This document shows, piece after piece, positions 35,554 to 45,067 of a stretch of 64,000 bases of DNA. The stretch's first letter is position 1. Every line of letters starts with the position of its first letter. The translations under genes and the position numbers were made by a program. Source of the stretch: Thermoanaerobaculia bacterium (GTDB lineage Bacteria > Acidobacteriota > Thermoanaerobaculia > Multivoradales > Multivoraceae); contig JAJEHN010000008.1 in assembly GCA_022823665.1 (NCBI GenBank), positions 193,847 through 257,846 of the forward strand, in the 5' to 3' direction. Under the pieces are notes generated by a model. That model saw only the letters and a program-made list of their open reading frames with translations. It made no database searches and was not told the DNA's origin.

Positions 35554-36489
35554 ATGAGCGTTTCCGTCTGCCTCACGTTCGACTTCGACGGCATCTCGTC
35601 GTGGTCCGGCGGCGCCCGCCGGACCCGGTCGCCCAACCTGCTCGCGCGAGGTGAGTTCGGAGCGGTAGGCGCCGAGCGGCTCCTCGATCTGCTGGAAGAC
35701 CGGCAGCTCCCGTCGACCTGGTTCACGCCCGGCCACACGATCGACACCTGGCCCGACCTGTGCCGGCGGATCGCCGAGACCGGCCACGAGCTCGCCTACC
35801 ACGGCTACTGCCACGAAGCGCCGTCGAGCAAGCGAGACGAAGCCGAGGAGCGCGCCATCCTCGAACGAGGAATCGCCTGCATCGAACGGGTCCGGGGCCG
35901 ACCTCCCGTAGGCAGCCGGAATCCAGGCGGGAACCTCGGTCCCCGCTGGGTCGATCTGCTGCTCGAGTACGGCTTCTCCTACGACTCCTCGATGGCGCCG
36001 CACGACTTCCAGCCGACGTGGGTGCGCAAGGGCGACATCGCCCGCACGGACGGCCCGCACGTTTTCGGCGAACCGGTCGACCTGGTCGAACTCCCCTTCG
36101 ACTGGGCGCTCGACGACTGGCCGTACTTCAGCCCCGACCTCCCGCGTTCGGAAGGCCTACGCTCCCCGAACGACGTCTACGAGATCTGGGCCGCGGAGTT
36201 CGACTACCTCCATCAGCGCCTCGGCGCCGGCGTCTTCGTCCTCTGTCTCCATCCGCAGTGCATCGGACGCGGCGCCCGGATGCTCATGCTGGAGCGGCTC
36301 CTCGACCACATGGCGGACTGCGACGGCGTCGCCTTCCGCACGATGGAGGACACGGCGGCCGAGTTCAGAACCAGGGAAGGGACTGGCCGTTCAGGCACTG
36401 ACCGCCTCAACGAACCCCCGGACCCGACACTGGATTGGGACGATGTCAAGCGCGATCTACTCGATCAGGACCCAGGTCGGCGCGGCTAG
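35554..36489 (+). CDS. Polysaccharide deacetylase family protein
   Basis: VCLTFDFDGISSW, TPGHTIDTWPDLCRRIAETGHELAYHGYCHE. Confidence 0.85.
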   Translation: MSVSVCLTFDFDGISSWSGGARRTRSPNLLARGEFGAVGAERLLDLLEDRQLPSTWFTPGHTIDTWPDLCRRIAETGHELAYHGYCHEAPSSKRDEAEERAILERGIACIERVRGRPPVGSRNPGGNLGPRWVDLLLEYGFSYDSSMAPHDFQPTWVRKGDIARTDGPHVFGEPVDLVELPFDWALDDWPYFSPDLPRSEGLRSPNDVYEIWAAEFDYLHQRLGAGVFVLCLHPQCIGRGARMLMLERLLDHMADCDGVAFRTMEDTAAEFRTREGTGRSGTDRLNEPPDPTLDWDDVKRDLLDQDPGRRG

Positions 36490-36498
36490 CGCCTGGAG

Positions 36499-36531
36499 TC
36501 GACGCGAACACACTTGACTGCTATTGTGTTC
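36499..36531 (+). promoter_or_regulatory. Leaderless-type promoter and inverted repeat of TA module
   Basis: TCGACG (36499-36504)-N17-TATTGT (36522-36527)-N7-ATG; inverted repeat GAACACA-N12-TGTGTTC at 36506-36531. Confidence 0.5.
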
Positions 36532-36534
36532 TCC

Positions 36535-36777
36535 ATGAGCAAGACGATCACCCTGAGACTCGACCAGGCGATCTACGAGGAGTTCAAGGAGGCGGCGGCA
36601 GCCGAGAATCGGCCCTTGTCGAATCTCATTCAGACGGCGGCGCTCGCGAAGGTCCGCGAGCAACAGTTCGTCGACGACGCCGAGATGGCCGAGATCCTGG
36701 AGGACGAGTCGTTGCTCCGCCGGCTGAGGGCAGGGTCGCGCGACGCGGCTCAGCGCAAGGGCGCGTTTGTTGACTGA
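36535..36777 (+). CDS. RHH/CopG-like antitoxin
   Basis: MSKTITLRLDQAIYEEFKEAAAAENRPLSNLIQTAALAKV. Confidence 0.78.
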   Translation: MSKTITLRLDQAIYEEFKEAAAAENRPLSNLIQTAALAKVREQQFVDDAEMAEILEDESLLRRLRAGSRDAAQRKGAFVD

Positions 36778-37051
36778 CTATCGGCTGTTCGAGACGGACC
36801 AATTCGATCGCGACCTGCGCCGGCTCTCCCGTGCCGGCCATCAAGCGATCGTCGACAAGCTCAGGAAGGTCGTGTACCCGCAACTACGCCAGCATCCGCA
36901 CGCGGGCCCACACATCAGGCGCCTCAGAGGCTATGAGCCGCCGACCTGGCGCTACCGGATCGGCGCCTGGCGCTTCTTCTACGAGATCGACGAAGAGACG
37001 CGGAGCGTCTTCTTGATCGGCGCCGTTCACCGCGGCGCCGCGTATCGCTAG
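36767..37051 (+). CDS. RelE/ParE-family toxin
   Basis: YRLFETDQFDRDLRRLSRAGHQAIVDKLRKVVYPQLRQHPHAGPHIRRLRGYEPPTWRYRIGAWRFFYEID; overlaps antitoxin. Confidence 0.85.
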   Translation: MLTDYRLFETDQFDRDLRRLSRAGHQAIVDKLRKVVYPQLRQHPHAGPHIRRLRGYEPPTWRYRIGAWRFFYEIDEETRSVFLIGAVHRGAAYR

Positions 37052-37076
37052 CGTCAACGTCGAGGAAGCAGGACTG

Positions 37077-37982
37077 ATGGCACAAGGATTTACGGACCGC
37101 GACGTCCCCGACCAGTCGGGACGGACCTTCCTCGTCACCGGCGCGAACACCGGCATCGGCTTCGAGACGGCCAGAGTGCTGGCGAGGAAAGGCGGACGAG
37201 TGCTTCTCGGGTGCCGTTCCGAGGAGCGCGCCGCGGGCGCGATCGAGCGGATCCGCGCCGAGTCGCCCGAAGCCGACGTCGAGTTCCTGCCGCTCGACCA
37301 GGCCGACCTGGCCAGCGTCCGCGCCGCCGCCGAACGGGCGGCCGCCGAGCCGCGCCTCGACGTACTCGTCAACAACGCCGGCATCATGGGGGTGCCGCGC
37401 ACCCTGACCGTGGACGGCTTCGAGGCGCAGTTCGCCGTCAATCACCTGGGCACGTTCGCCCTCACCGGGCTGCTCCTGCCGAAGCTCGAGGAAACCGAGG
37501 GCAGCCGGGTCGTCGTCACCGCCAGCCTCGCTCACCGCGGCGGCCGGATCCACTGGGAGGACATCGACGGCGCGAAGGTCTACTCGCGCCAGGCCCGCTA
37601 CCAGCAGAGCAAGCTGGCCAATCTGCTCTTCATGGTCGAGCTCGACCGGCGGCTGAAGGCCCGCGGCTCCCGGACGATCGCCGTCGCCTGCCATCCGGGT
37701 CTGGCGCAGACCGAGATCGGCCGCGCCTTTCCGCTGATCCAGATGGCGGCGCCGCTGGTTCGCACCTTCTTCAACACCCAGGCGATGGGCGCCTGGCCCA
37801 CGCTGATGGCGGCGACCGGGTCCGATGTCGAGGGTGGCGACTACTACGGTCCGGCACGGTTCGGGGAGTTGAGCGGTCCGGCCATCAAGGCATGGTCGAA
37901 TCCGGCGAGCCGCGACCCGGAACTGGGCCGGCGGTTGTGGGAGCTTTCGGTGGAGATGACGGGGGTCGATCCGGGGATCTGA
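37077..37982 (+). CDS. Short-chain dehydrogenase/reductase
   Basis: TFLVTGANTGIGFETARVLARKGG, LVNNAGIMG, YQQSKLAN. Confidence 0.92.
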   Translation: MAQGFTDRDVPDQSGRTFLVTGANTGIGFETARVLARKGGRVLLGCRSEERAAGAIERIRAESPEADVEFLPLDQADLASVRAAAERAAAEPRLDVLVNNAGIMGVPRTLTVDGFEAQFAVNHLGTFALTGLLLPKLEETEGSRVVVTASLAHRGGRIHWEDIDGAKVYSRQARYQQSKLANLLFMVELDRRLKARGSRTIAVACHPGLAQTEIGRAFPLIQMAAPLVRTFFNTQAMGAWPTLMAATGSDVEGGDYYGPARFGELSGPAIKAWSNPASRDPELGRRLWELSVEMTGVDPGI

Positions 37983-39590
37983 GTGAACGCCAGGACCATC
38001 GAGACGCAGGTGCTGATCGTCGGCGGCGGTCCGATCGGTCTCATGGGCTCGCTGCTGCTGTCCCGGCTGGGCGTCAGGTCGCTCGTCGTCGACCTGCGGG
38101 GACGGACCAGCACGCACCCGCGTTCCCGGCTGCTCGACGCCCCGTCGGTCGAACTGATGCGCGAGGTCGGCGTCGAGCAGCAGGTGATCGACACCGGCCT
38201 CGGCCCCGACTGGACCGAGTACAACCGCTGGTTCGACAGCCTGGCGGGCAGGGAGATCTGCCGGGTGCCCACGCCGTCGTTCCACTCGGTGCGGACCGAC
38301 CGTAGTTCCTCCATGCCCGTGATGACGGCGCAGGACTACGTCGAGGCGATCCTCTTCGACAAGGCTCAGGAGGACCCGAACGTCGACCTCCGCTTCGACA
38401 CCACGGCGAGCGCGCTGGCCCAGGACGACTCCGGCGTCACCTGCACGATCCGCGACAACCGCAGCGGCCGCACCACACTCGTGTCCGCCGAGTTCGCGGT
38501 CGGCGCCGACGGTCTCCGGAGTTCGACGCGCGCCGCGATCGGAACCACGCTGGAAGCGGACTTCATGGACGTTTTCTTCCAGGACGTGATCTTCGAGGCG
38601 GACTTCACGATGCACACGAGCGACCGGCAGGGCGGCCTGCTCTTCATCGCCCACCCGATGGGAGCGGCCGTCTTCCAGCCGCTCGACGGCGTACGACGCT
38701 GGCGCTGCCAGATCGGTGGATTCGACCGGAGCCGCGAGATGACCGCGGAGTTCGCCGAGGAGTGGATCCGATCGGCGCTCGGCGCGGACGACCCGGTCCC
38801 GATCGAAGTGCGGACAATGACGGAATGGCAGTTCCAGCCAGGCCGCGCCGGCCGTCTCGGCAGGGGCCGGATCTTCCTGGCCGGCGACGCCGCGCACGTG
38901 TTCATCCCGACCGGGGGCCTCGGCAACAACACGGGCTTCGTCGGTATCCGCAACCTTGCCTGGAAGCTCGCCTTCGTGCTCCGCGGCGCCTCGCCCGCTT
39001 CCCTGCTCGAGACGTACGACGCCGAGCACCAGCCGGTCGCTGAGCAGCGCGTCGCAGCCGGCCGGCGCAACGCGCAACTGTCCGGAGGGATCTTCCGGGC
39101 GTTCCACGAGGGCGGCGATACGGAAGCCGCCGCCCGGAACTGCCGCCAGTACGGGGACTACGACGGCCTGATCTACGGATACGAGTTGACGTCGGCGCTC
39201 TGCGCCCGCGACGACGCGGCCGCACCGGAAGTCGACAACACCGTCTGCGACTACGTGCCCGTCGTCCGTTCCGGGCGACGGGCGCCCAACCTCTGGCTGG
39301 ACGAGAGCTGGACCCGTTCCGTCCACGACTGGAACGGCCAGGGCTACACCGCCGTGCTGGGCGCGTACGTGGACCCTGCGCCGTGGCAGGCGGCCGTCGA
39401 CGCGACCGCCGCGCCCGGGTTCCCCATTCAGGTCAAGCAACTGCCCGAGGTGCCTTCGGCCTCCCCGTACGACAACGGAGAGATCGTCCTCATGCGCCCG
39501 GACAGCATCGTCGCCGACCACTGGAACGCCGCCAGCATCCGCGCCGGTGAAGAGACGGTACGCCTAACCCGCATGCTGCCAACCGGGTAG
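37983..39590 (+). CDS. FAD-dependent aromatic-ring-hydroxylase-type monooxygenase
   Basis: VLIVGGGPIGLMGSLLLSRLG, GADGLRSSTRAAIG, GRIFLAGDAAHVFIPTGGLGNNTGF; GTG start. Confidence 0.9.
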   Translation: MNARTIETQVLIVGGGPIGLMGSLLLSRLGVRSLVVDLRGRTSTHPRSRLLDAPSVELMREVGVEQQVIDTGLGPDWTEYNRWFDSLAGREICRVPTPSFHSVRTDRSSSMPVMTAQDYVEAILFDKAQEDPNVDLRFDTTASALAQDDSGVTCTIRDNRSGRTTLVSAEFAVGADGLRSSTRAAIGTTLEADFMDVFFQDVIFEADFTMHTSDRQGGLLFIAHPMGAAVFQPLDGVRRWRCQIGGFDRSREMTAEFAEEWIRSALGADDPVPIEVRTMTEWQFQPGRAGRLGRGRIFLAGDAAHVFIPTGGLGNNTGFVGIRNLAWKLAFVLRGASPASLLETYDAEHQPVAEQRVAAGRRNAQLSGGIFRAFHEGGDTEAAARNCRQYGDYDGLIYGYELTSALCARDDAAAPEVDNTVCDYVPVVRSGRRAPNLWLDESWTRSVHDWNGQGYTAVLGAYVDPAPWQAAVDATAAPGFPIQVKQLPEVPSASPYDNGEIVLMRPDSIVADHWNAASIRAGEETVRLTRMLPTG

Positions 39591-39592
39591 GT

Positions 39593-39618
39593 CGCCCCAC
39601 ACAGGGTGCGCCGGCGCC
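39593..39618 (-). repeat. Palindromic repeat copy c, degenerate (minus orientation)
   Basis: CCCCACACAGGGTGCGCCGGCGCC just after the monooxygenase stop. Confidence 0.5.
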
Positions 39619-39712
39619 CGCGTTCGCAGACGCCTACGGTAACCGCTGGCCCGTCGACATCGTCAGTCTTGCAGGAGGCCTCCGCCTCCGGTTCGGAGAG
39701 AATGTTCCGGCA

Positions 39713-41083
39713 ATGACGAGAGCCAGGATCGCCGGCGGCACCGCCGCGCTCTTGCTGGTCGCCCTTCTCGTGGCTCTCGGCCTCGTCGCGGCCCGTCTGC
39801 TGCGAAACGTGGACCTCGACGCTGACGTCGCCGCCGCGGCGGCGATTCCCCGCTCGCCCGCGACGTCGGTGGAGGCCCACCAGGGCTTCCTCTACGGACG
39901 CGTCACGACGAAGAGCGGCACCCCGTACGAGGGAAGACTGCGCTTCGGCGGCGACGAGGAGGCCTTCTGGGGCGACTACTTCAACGGCTTCAAGGAGGAG
40001 AACCCCTGGGCCGCCAACGTGCCGCCCGAGCGGCTGACCGAGAGCCGGCCGGTCACCGTCCTCGGCGTCGAGATCACCCGGCGGAAGAACCGGCTCAACC
40101 TGGGCCGGCCCTTCATGGCGCGCTTCGGCGACATCAGACGGATCGAGCCGAGCGGACGCGAACTCCTCGTGACGCTCAGGAGCGGGACCGGGTTCATCCT
40201 CGACCGCTTCGACGCCGACGACTTCGCCGATGGCGTGCGGGTGTGGGACGACCGGCACGGCGTCGTGGACCTCGGCGAGCGTCGGATCCCTGCCATCGAG
40301 TTCCTGCCGACCGCCGACCTGGAAGCCGCTCCGGACCGGCTGCATGCCACGGTACGCACCGCACAGGGGAGCTTCACCGGCTTCGTCCAGTGGGACCGGC
40401 AGTACAGCGTCGGCGTCGACGAGCTTCAGGGCCGGACCGACGACGGGGAGCTCAGCCTGCGCTTAGACGCCATTCGTGCCATTGCGCGCGACTCCGAGGA
40501 CAGCGCGCTGGTGACGCTGCGCGACGGTCGCAAGTTGATGCTCTCCGGCACCCGCGCCGTCGGGCGCGGCAATCGCGGCGTCTACGTCGACGACCGGCGG
40601 TACGGCCGCGTGCTCGTGTCGTGGGCGGCTTTCGAGCGGCTCGACTTCGGCGGTGGCGACGGCAGCGGCCCCGCCTACGACGACTTCCCGCCGGGGCAGC
40701 CGCTTTCAGGGACCGTAACGACCCGCACGGGCAGGCGCCTCGCCGGCCGGCTCGTCTTCGACCTCGATGAGAGCGAGACGACCGAGACACTCGACGCGCC
40801 GGCGGGCGGCATCGACTACACGATTCCCTTCGGCCTGGTCGCGTCGGTTGTGCTTCCCGACCGGGAGGGCTGCGGCCCGGGCCGGCATGCCGGCGTGACG
40901 CTACACAGCGGCGAGACCCTGGAACTCGAGTGCGCAGGGGACCTCGGCGAAGGCAATGCCGGAATGCTGATCTTCACCGACGGTAGCGAGAGCGCCGAGT
41001 ACGTGGCTTGGGGCGACGTGGAGCGGATCGACCTCGATCGGACGCCGGCCATGTTCCCACCGCTGGAAGCATCTCGCGGCTGA
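39713..41083 (+). CDS. Membrane-anchored protein of unknown function with repeated beta modules
   Basis: One N-terminal TM segment, then repeated GRVTTKSGTPYEGRLRF / ATVRTAQGSFTGFVQW / GTVTTRTGRRLAGRLVF units. Confidence 0.7.
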   Translation: MTRARIAGGTAALLLVALLVALGLVAARLLRNVDLDADVAAAAAIPRSPATSVEAHQGFLYGRVTTKSGTPYEGRLRFGGDEEAFWGDYFNGFKEENPWAANVPPERLTESRPVTVLGVEITRRKNRLNLGRPFMARFGDIRRIEPSGRELLVTLRSGTGFILDRFDADDFADGVRVWDDRHGVVDLGERRIPAIEFLPTADLEAAPDRLHATVRTAQGSFTGFVQWDRQYSVGVDELQGRTDDGELSLRLDAIRAIARDSEDSALVTLRDGRKLMLSGTRAVGRGNRGVYVDDRRYGRVLVSWAAFERLDFGGGDGSGPAYDDFPPGQPLSGTVTTRTGRRLAGRLVFDLDESETTETLDAPAGGIDYTIPFGLVASVVLPDREGCGPGRHAGVTLHSGETLELECAGDLGEGNAGMLIFTDGSESAEYVAWGDVERIDLDRTPAMFPPLEASRG

Positions 41084-41107
41084 TCGCGTCGCCGCGTTCC
41101 GCCTCGA
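41064..41107 (+). repeat. 44-bp direct repeat, left copy
   Basis: tggaagcatctcgcggctgatcgcgtcgccgcgttccgcctcga; 39/44 match to 41572-41615. Confidence 0.75.
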
Positions 41108-41273
41108 CGACGGACACGTCGTGCGCGGCCCGCATCGTCGTTGATACTCTCCCCGGCATCGCGTGAGTCCGGCCCCGACCCACACCGTCGTACACGCTGC
41201 GCGGTCATCAAGTGCAGCGAGGCGAGACTTGAAGGAGCAGCCCGATGGCGTTCAGGCAGAGGCAGCGGTCGCG

Positions 41274-41570
41274 ATGATGGGTGGCAATCAACACACGCCG
41301 GCAACGAAGCGCGACCTCGCTTCGGTTGAGAGTTCACTCACGCACGATTTCGAGAATCTCCGGACCGAACTCCGGCAGGACGTCGCGCAACTCCGGACCG
41401 ACGCCATACTGCAGGACGTGCGGCACCAGTTCGAGAGCACCCGCCGCGAGTTCGCCGGCCTACTGGGCGACCTGCGACGAGATCTGAGGACCATCAAGTG
41501 GGTGCTGGCGGCAGTGCTCGCCATCATGGTGTCGATCACGGTCGGCACTATCGCTCTTGCTCTCAGTTGA
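41274..41570 (+). CDS. Small coiled-coil protein with C-terminal TM helix (DUF1640/CCDC90-like)
   Basis: TKRDLASVESSLTHDFENLRTELRQDVAQLRTDAILQDVRHQFESTRREFAGLLGDLRRDLRTIKWVLAAVLAIMVSITVGTIALAL. Confidence 0.65.
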   Translation: MMGGNQHTPATKRDLASVESSLTHDFENLRTELRQDVAQLRTDAILQDVRHQFESTRREFAGLLGDLRRDLRTIKWVLAAVLAIMVSITVGTIALALS

Positions 41571-41571
41571 G

Positions 41572-41615
41572 TGGAAGCTCCTCGCGGCTGATCGCGTCGC
41601 CACGCCCCGCCTCGA
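41572..41615 (+). repeat. 44-bp direct repeat, right copy
   Basis: tggaagctcctcgcggctgatcgcgtcgccacgccccgcctcga, starting just after the stop of 41274-41570. Confidence 0.75.
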
Positions 41616-41799
41616 AGACTCGCGGCTCGCCAGACTCCTGAAGCAAAGGAGCCCGCGACGCCGGCCAAGAGAGTTCCCGCACGGCGCCGCAGCTCAGGCT
41701 CAGCACCATGTAGAAGAAGTTCACACGCCGCCGAGTCGGTCGGCGCAACCTCCTCTCTCGCCGGGCCGTAGGAAGACGGCCCCTTCGTGGGACTGCAGG

Positions 41800-43440
41800 T
41801 CAGAGGCCCGTGAGCGTGACGATGCAGCACAACTCCGCCACGCCGAAGAGGAGCGCGTCCAAGAGTCCGCGAACCGATGTCACGACCGCCAAGGCCTCGC
41901 CGAGAAACAGGGCAACGAGGCCCGTCGACGCAAGCAGAATCTGCAAGGAGGCGCCCAACCAAGCGGGCCACTGGACGCCCTTCGGAGTCGTAAAGTCCTC
42001 TCGACGAAGCCACCACTTGCCGAGATAGTGGCCCACATCCCGTCGCGCGCTGCGCGCCTTCAGGTAGGCGCCGTGAGCAATGAACGCCCAGCGGTTGCCG
42101 CTGAAGCGGAACACCTCGGGCCGGAGCTTCGCCTTCGCTGCCGCTTCATTCCCCCTGATCGCGCGCAATGCGCCTGAGATCGGGTCGAACGGGCTGCAGA
42201 CGTTGAGCCATCGAAAACCCTTGGCGAACACATCGTTCTTGTTCAGCATGACCATGTGGGGCCACAGGTCGACGAAAACGTGAAGCGGCGAACCGTAGGT
42301 CACGAAGCCTCCCAAGTCTCTGAACAACTCCTCGCGCGACAGAGCGTCCGTCGGCTCCAACCAGTCCGGTCTTCTCGGCCACATGTTCTCCGTGTCGTCG
42401 TCCTCCCGCTGCGTCTTGAACCGCGGGTCAAGCTGGTCCCAGTGCCCCTCTTCGAGGTAGTTCGGCAGGACGTAGTCCGGCTCCATGAGTCCGTTGAACG
42501 CAACGACGCTGCCGAGACTGTGCGCCATCACGTACCACTGGTCGTAGTCGCGCTCCGCCATCGACACCATCTTCTGCACCATGCGGCGGCTGATCGGAAC
42601 CCGCGACGGCAGCCCCATGTCGGGACCGCTTCCAGTGTCCGCCCGCGCTCCCTCGGTGTAGATCTGCACATCGCCAAAGGACTCGAGCAACACTACGGGA
42701 GAGGGCGCGAAGCCCCGCAGAAGACGGCGGAGCAAGCCCCACGTGAAAGCAACGAGAATCGCCAGGCTCGAGAAGCAGCCGAGGACGAAGAACTGAGGTA
42801 GGCGGCGCATGCCCGAGCGGGGAGACTCCAACTCCACGAGACCGCCATTCCGGGCTCGATTCCTCCAAAGCCTGTTATCGAACCTTCCGGTTCTGGCCCG
42901 GAAGCGGAGGAAGGGCGCGCGCACGACCCACCAAAGGAATCTCCCCCAGTAGCGCAACCCCGTCCGCACCCCCAGGTCTGCCCACCAGACTTCGTGGAAA
43001 TGAAGATCCACCGTTTCGTTCTGGTTCCCGCCCACCTGAACGCGCACGACGATCCGACGACCACCCTCGGCCGCACGAGCCTCCGTACCATCGCGGTCGC
43101 CCTTTTGCCCTGCCGCCGGGTCGGCAGGCCTCGGGCGTTCAGGCTCCTGGCATACGTCACGTACCTCGTAGTCGGTTCCCCAGCTCGCGATCAGGCTGCG
43201 CACCACTTTCTCCACGTGGGCACCCGGCTTCTGCTCGCCCATGCCATGCACGAGCAGTACGCCGAGTTCGCGGCGGGCCGAAGCGAAGGCGTTGCCATCC
43301 ACGCCGCCGACCGTGCCGCCGTCCTTGTCTGCTGCACCTGGATCCGTCATTCCGAATTCCCTTCCGGTCCCGATGGTGGCCTCTCCGCCCTCCAAAGCTC
43401 CCTTCCTCTTCACGGTCATGACCTCAAAGGCCGCCGCCAC
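41800..43440 (-). CDS. Membrane-associated alpha/beta hydrolase (lipase-like)
   Basis: GVLLVHGMGEQKPG, YVMAHSLGSVVAFNGL nucleophile elbow, VTYGSPL; several hydrophobic segments. Confidence 0.68.
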   Translation of the reverse strand: MAAAFEVMTVKRKGALEGGEATIGTGREFGMTDPGAADKDGGTVGGVDGNAFASARRELGVLLVHGMGEQKPGAHVEKVVRSLIASWGTDYEVRDVCQEPERPRPADPAAGQKGDRDGTEARAAEGGRRIVVRVQVGGNQNETVDLHFHEVWWADLGVRTGLRYWGRFLWWVVRAPFLRFRARTGRFDNRLWRNRARNGGLVELESPRSGMRRLPQFFVLGCFSSLAILVAFTWGLLRRLLRGFAPSPVVLLESFGDVQIYTEGARADTGSGPDMGLPSRVPISRRMVQKMVSMAERDYDQWYVMAHSLGSVVAFNGLMEPDYVLPNYLEEGHWDQLDPRFKTQREDDDTENMWPRRPDWLEPTDALSREELFRDLGGFVTYGSPLHVFVDLWPHMVMLNKNDVFAKGFRWLNVCSPFDPISGALRAIRGNEAAAKAKLRPEVFRFSGNRWAFIAHGAYLKARSARRDVGHYLGKWWLRREDFTTPKGVQWPAWLGASLQILLASTGLVALFLGEALAVVTSVRGLLDALLFGVAELCCIVTLTGL

Positions 43441-43816
43441 CCCTCCGAAGCAAGGACCGTCGGCTAGCTCCCCCCTCCCGACATTCGAAATCCCTCGGAC
43501 ACCCGTATGCGAAGCGGCAGGCCAGCGATCCGATTCCGCGCGCTTGGACTAGGCCATATCCGGCCAGCGCAACTCCGCCCGTTTCCCCCTTCGGGATCGA
43601 TCCCGCAACACCGGAAGAGACCGCGCAGCGCCACCGTTCCCTCGACCCTTCGTGCACCGCCTGCACCACAGGTGTTGCCGGAATCTCAGTCCGCAGGCAA
43701 GCTGTAACGGAGGCCGCGGAAAGGCCGCCAACCAGGAAAACCACTGAGACCTTCAGCGTAGAGAAGCGCTTGGGACACAACAACCACCTGCCGGAATGAC
43801 GCCGCACACTCCCCAC
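43424..43816 (-). CDS. Possible small lipoprotein
   Basis: LKVSVVFLVGGLSAASVTAC lipobox-like; ERWRC motif also in 45505-45939; overlaps next gene by 17 nt. Confidence 0.35.
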   Translation of the reverse strand: MGSVRRHSGRWLLCPKRFSTLKVSVVFLVGGLSAASVTACLRTEIPATPVVQAVHEGSRERWRCAVSSGVAGSIPKGETGGVALAGYGLVQARGIGSLACRFAYGCPRDFECREGGASRRSLLRRGGGGL

Positions 43817-43829
43817 TTCCCCAGACTCC

Positions 43830-44258
43830 TTAGACGAGAGAGAGAAGCTCGTTGAGTATCTTCAGCGCCTTCTTGATCCAGTCGGGCAGATCGAGGATCT
43901 GCTCAATAGAGTCCTTGACGGTCGCTGCATCGCCAAGGGCCTTGCCGGTATCACTATTCGAGTCCTCGCCATGCATGGCGTTAAAGAGCTTCATCTCCTG
44001 AATCAGCAAATCGTGAACCGCCTTCCCCTCTCGGGACGGGTTCCCAAACTCGCTCAGAGCGCGGCCTACCTCAGCTAGCGCTTCAGGAGAGCCGAGCAGA
44101 GAGAAGAGGCTCTCCGCCATTCCAGCCGCGATAGACTTGGGCTGCTCCGGGAGGTCCGCCACCCTCTTTTCGACTATACGGCGAACGTTGCAAAGAAATA
44201 GACGGTACGCTTCTGACACGTACCCCTTCTGCTCTTTTGGTGCGTCTTGCTCCGGCAC
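43830..44258 (-). CDS. Hypothetical 142-aa helical protein
   Basis: Complete ORF, co-directional with neighbours: KGYVSEAYRLFLCNVRRIVEKRVADLPEQPKSIAAGMAESLFSLLGSPEALAEVGRALSEF. Confidence 0.55.
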   Translation of the reverse strand: MPEQDAPKEQKGYVSEAYRLFLCNVRRIVEKRVADLPEQPKSIAAGMAESLFSLLGSPEALAEVGRALSEFGNPSREGKAVHDLLIQEMKLFNAMHGEDSNSDTGKALGDAATVKDSIEQILDLPDWIKKALKILNELLSLV

Positions 44259-44343
44259 TTGTCTTCTCCTCTTGCGGCCTTCCGTCTTCCCAGGGAACCG
44301 AGCAGCCCCCTCGGGTTCCGACGGCCGGCAATTGAATCCTCCC

Positions 44344-44946
44344 CTAGTAGACCATCGTCAGCGGGATCTCCCGACCAAGGGTCCCCTTCTTGAGGGGTAG
44401 TTGCCTCGATGACGAAAAGTCGGCCGGTACGTATTCGTTTGATGGTCTGCGACTCCCGAGTAAACCCAGCGCCTGGTAGGCTTCCGCCACGAGTTCGCTG
44501 CAAAAGACGCTACTCAGATCTTCTTCGTTCCTACCGAACGGTCCGTCGTAGGCAGCCTTGAGGAGTTCTATCTTGTCCTTCTCGTACGGGCGGGTGCGAA
44601 GGTCTTCGCGAAGCCTCCAGAGGCGGCTGTAGACGCCTTCTTGGAGGTCCGCATCTTGGAGGCGGCGAACGGCGACAGAGCCTCGGTACGTGATGAGGCG
44701 GTCACTTAGCGGAACGAGTTGTACACCTTTCCGGACTTGGCCGGAATCGAGATCACGAAGGCGCGTACCCTGCTTGGTCGATTCCCACACTGAGACGAGC
44801 CTGCAGTCGGGCAGGTACACGACCATCCCCACATGGGACCATCGGTTGCTCGTGGCAAGCTTGATGACAGTACTGATCGCGGCGCTACCCGAGTACAGAA
44901 CGATATCTCCAGTACGCAGTTCGTCTCGAATGGCGTCGTAGTTCAC
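44344..44946 (-). CDS. YiiX-like circularly permuted NlpC/P60 (papain-fold) protein
   Basis: LRTGDIVLYSG, NRWSHVGMVVYL (His) preceding SVFCSELVAEAYQALG (Cys). Confidence 0.75.
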   Translation of the reverse strand: MNYDAIRDELRTGDIVLYSGSAAISTVIKLATSNRWSHVGMVVYLPDCRLVSVWESTKQGTRLRDLDSGQVRKGVQLVPLSDRLITYRGSVAVRRLQDADLQEGVYSRLWRLREDLRTRPYEKDKIELLKAAYDGPFGRNEEDLSSVFCSELVAEAYQALGLLGSRRPSNEYVPADFSSSRQLPLKKGTLGREIPLTMVY

Positions 44947-45067
44947 CGGTGTGCCCGCAGGGATAGGACCTTGAGGATTGGGGTGCTTTCACTTGACAGT
45001 CGGCAAGGGGAAGACCGGTGCTCCCCGTTCGCCTCTGGTCCTATGCCAACGTTCATCGCAGTCGGCG

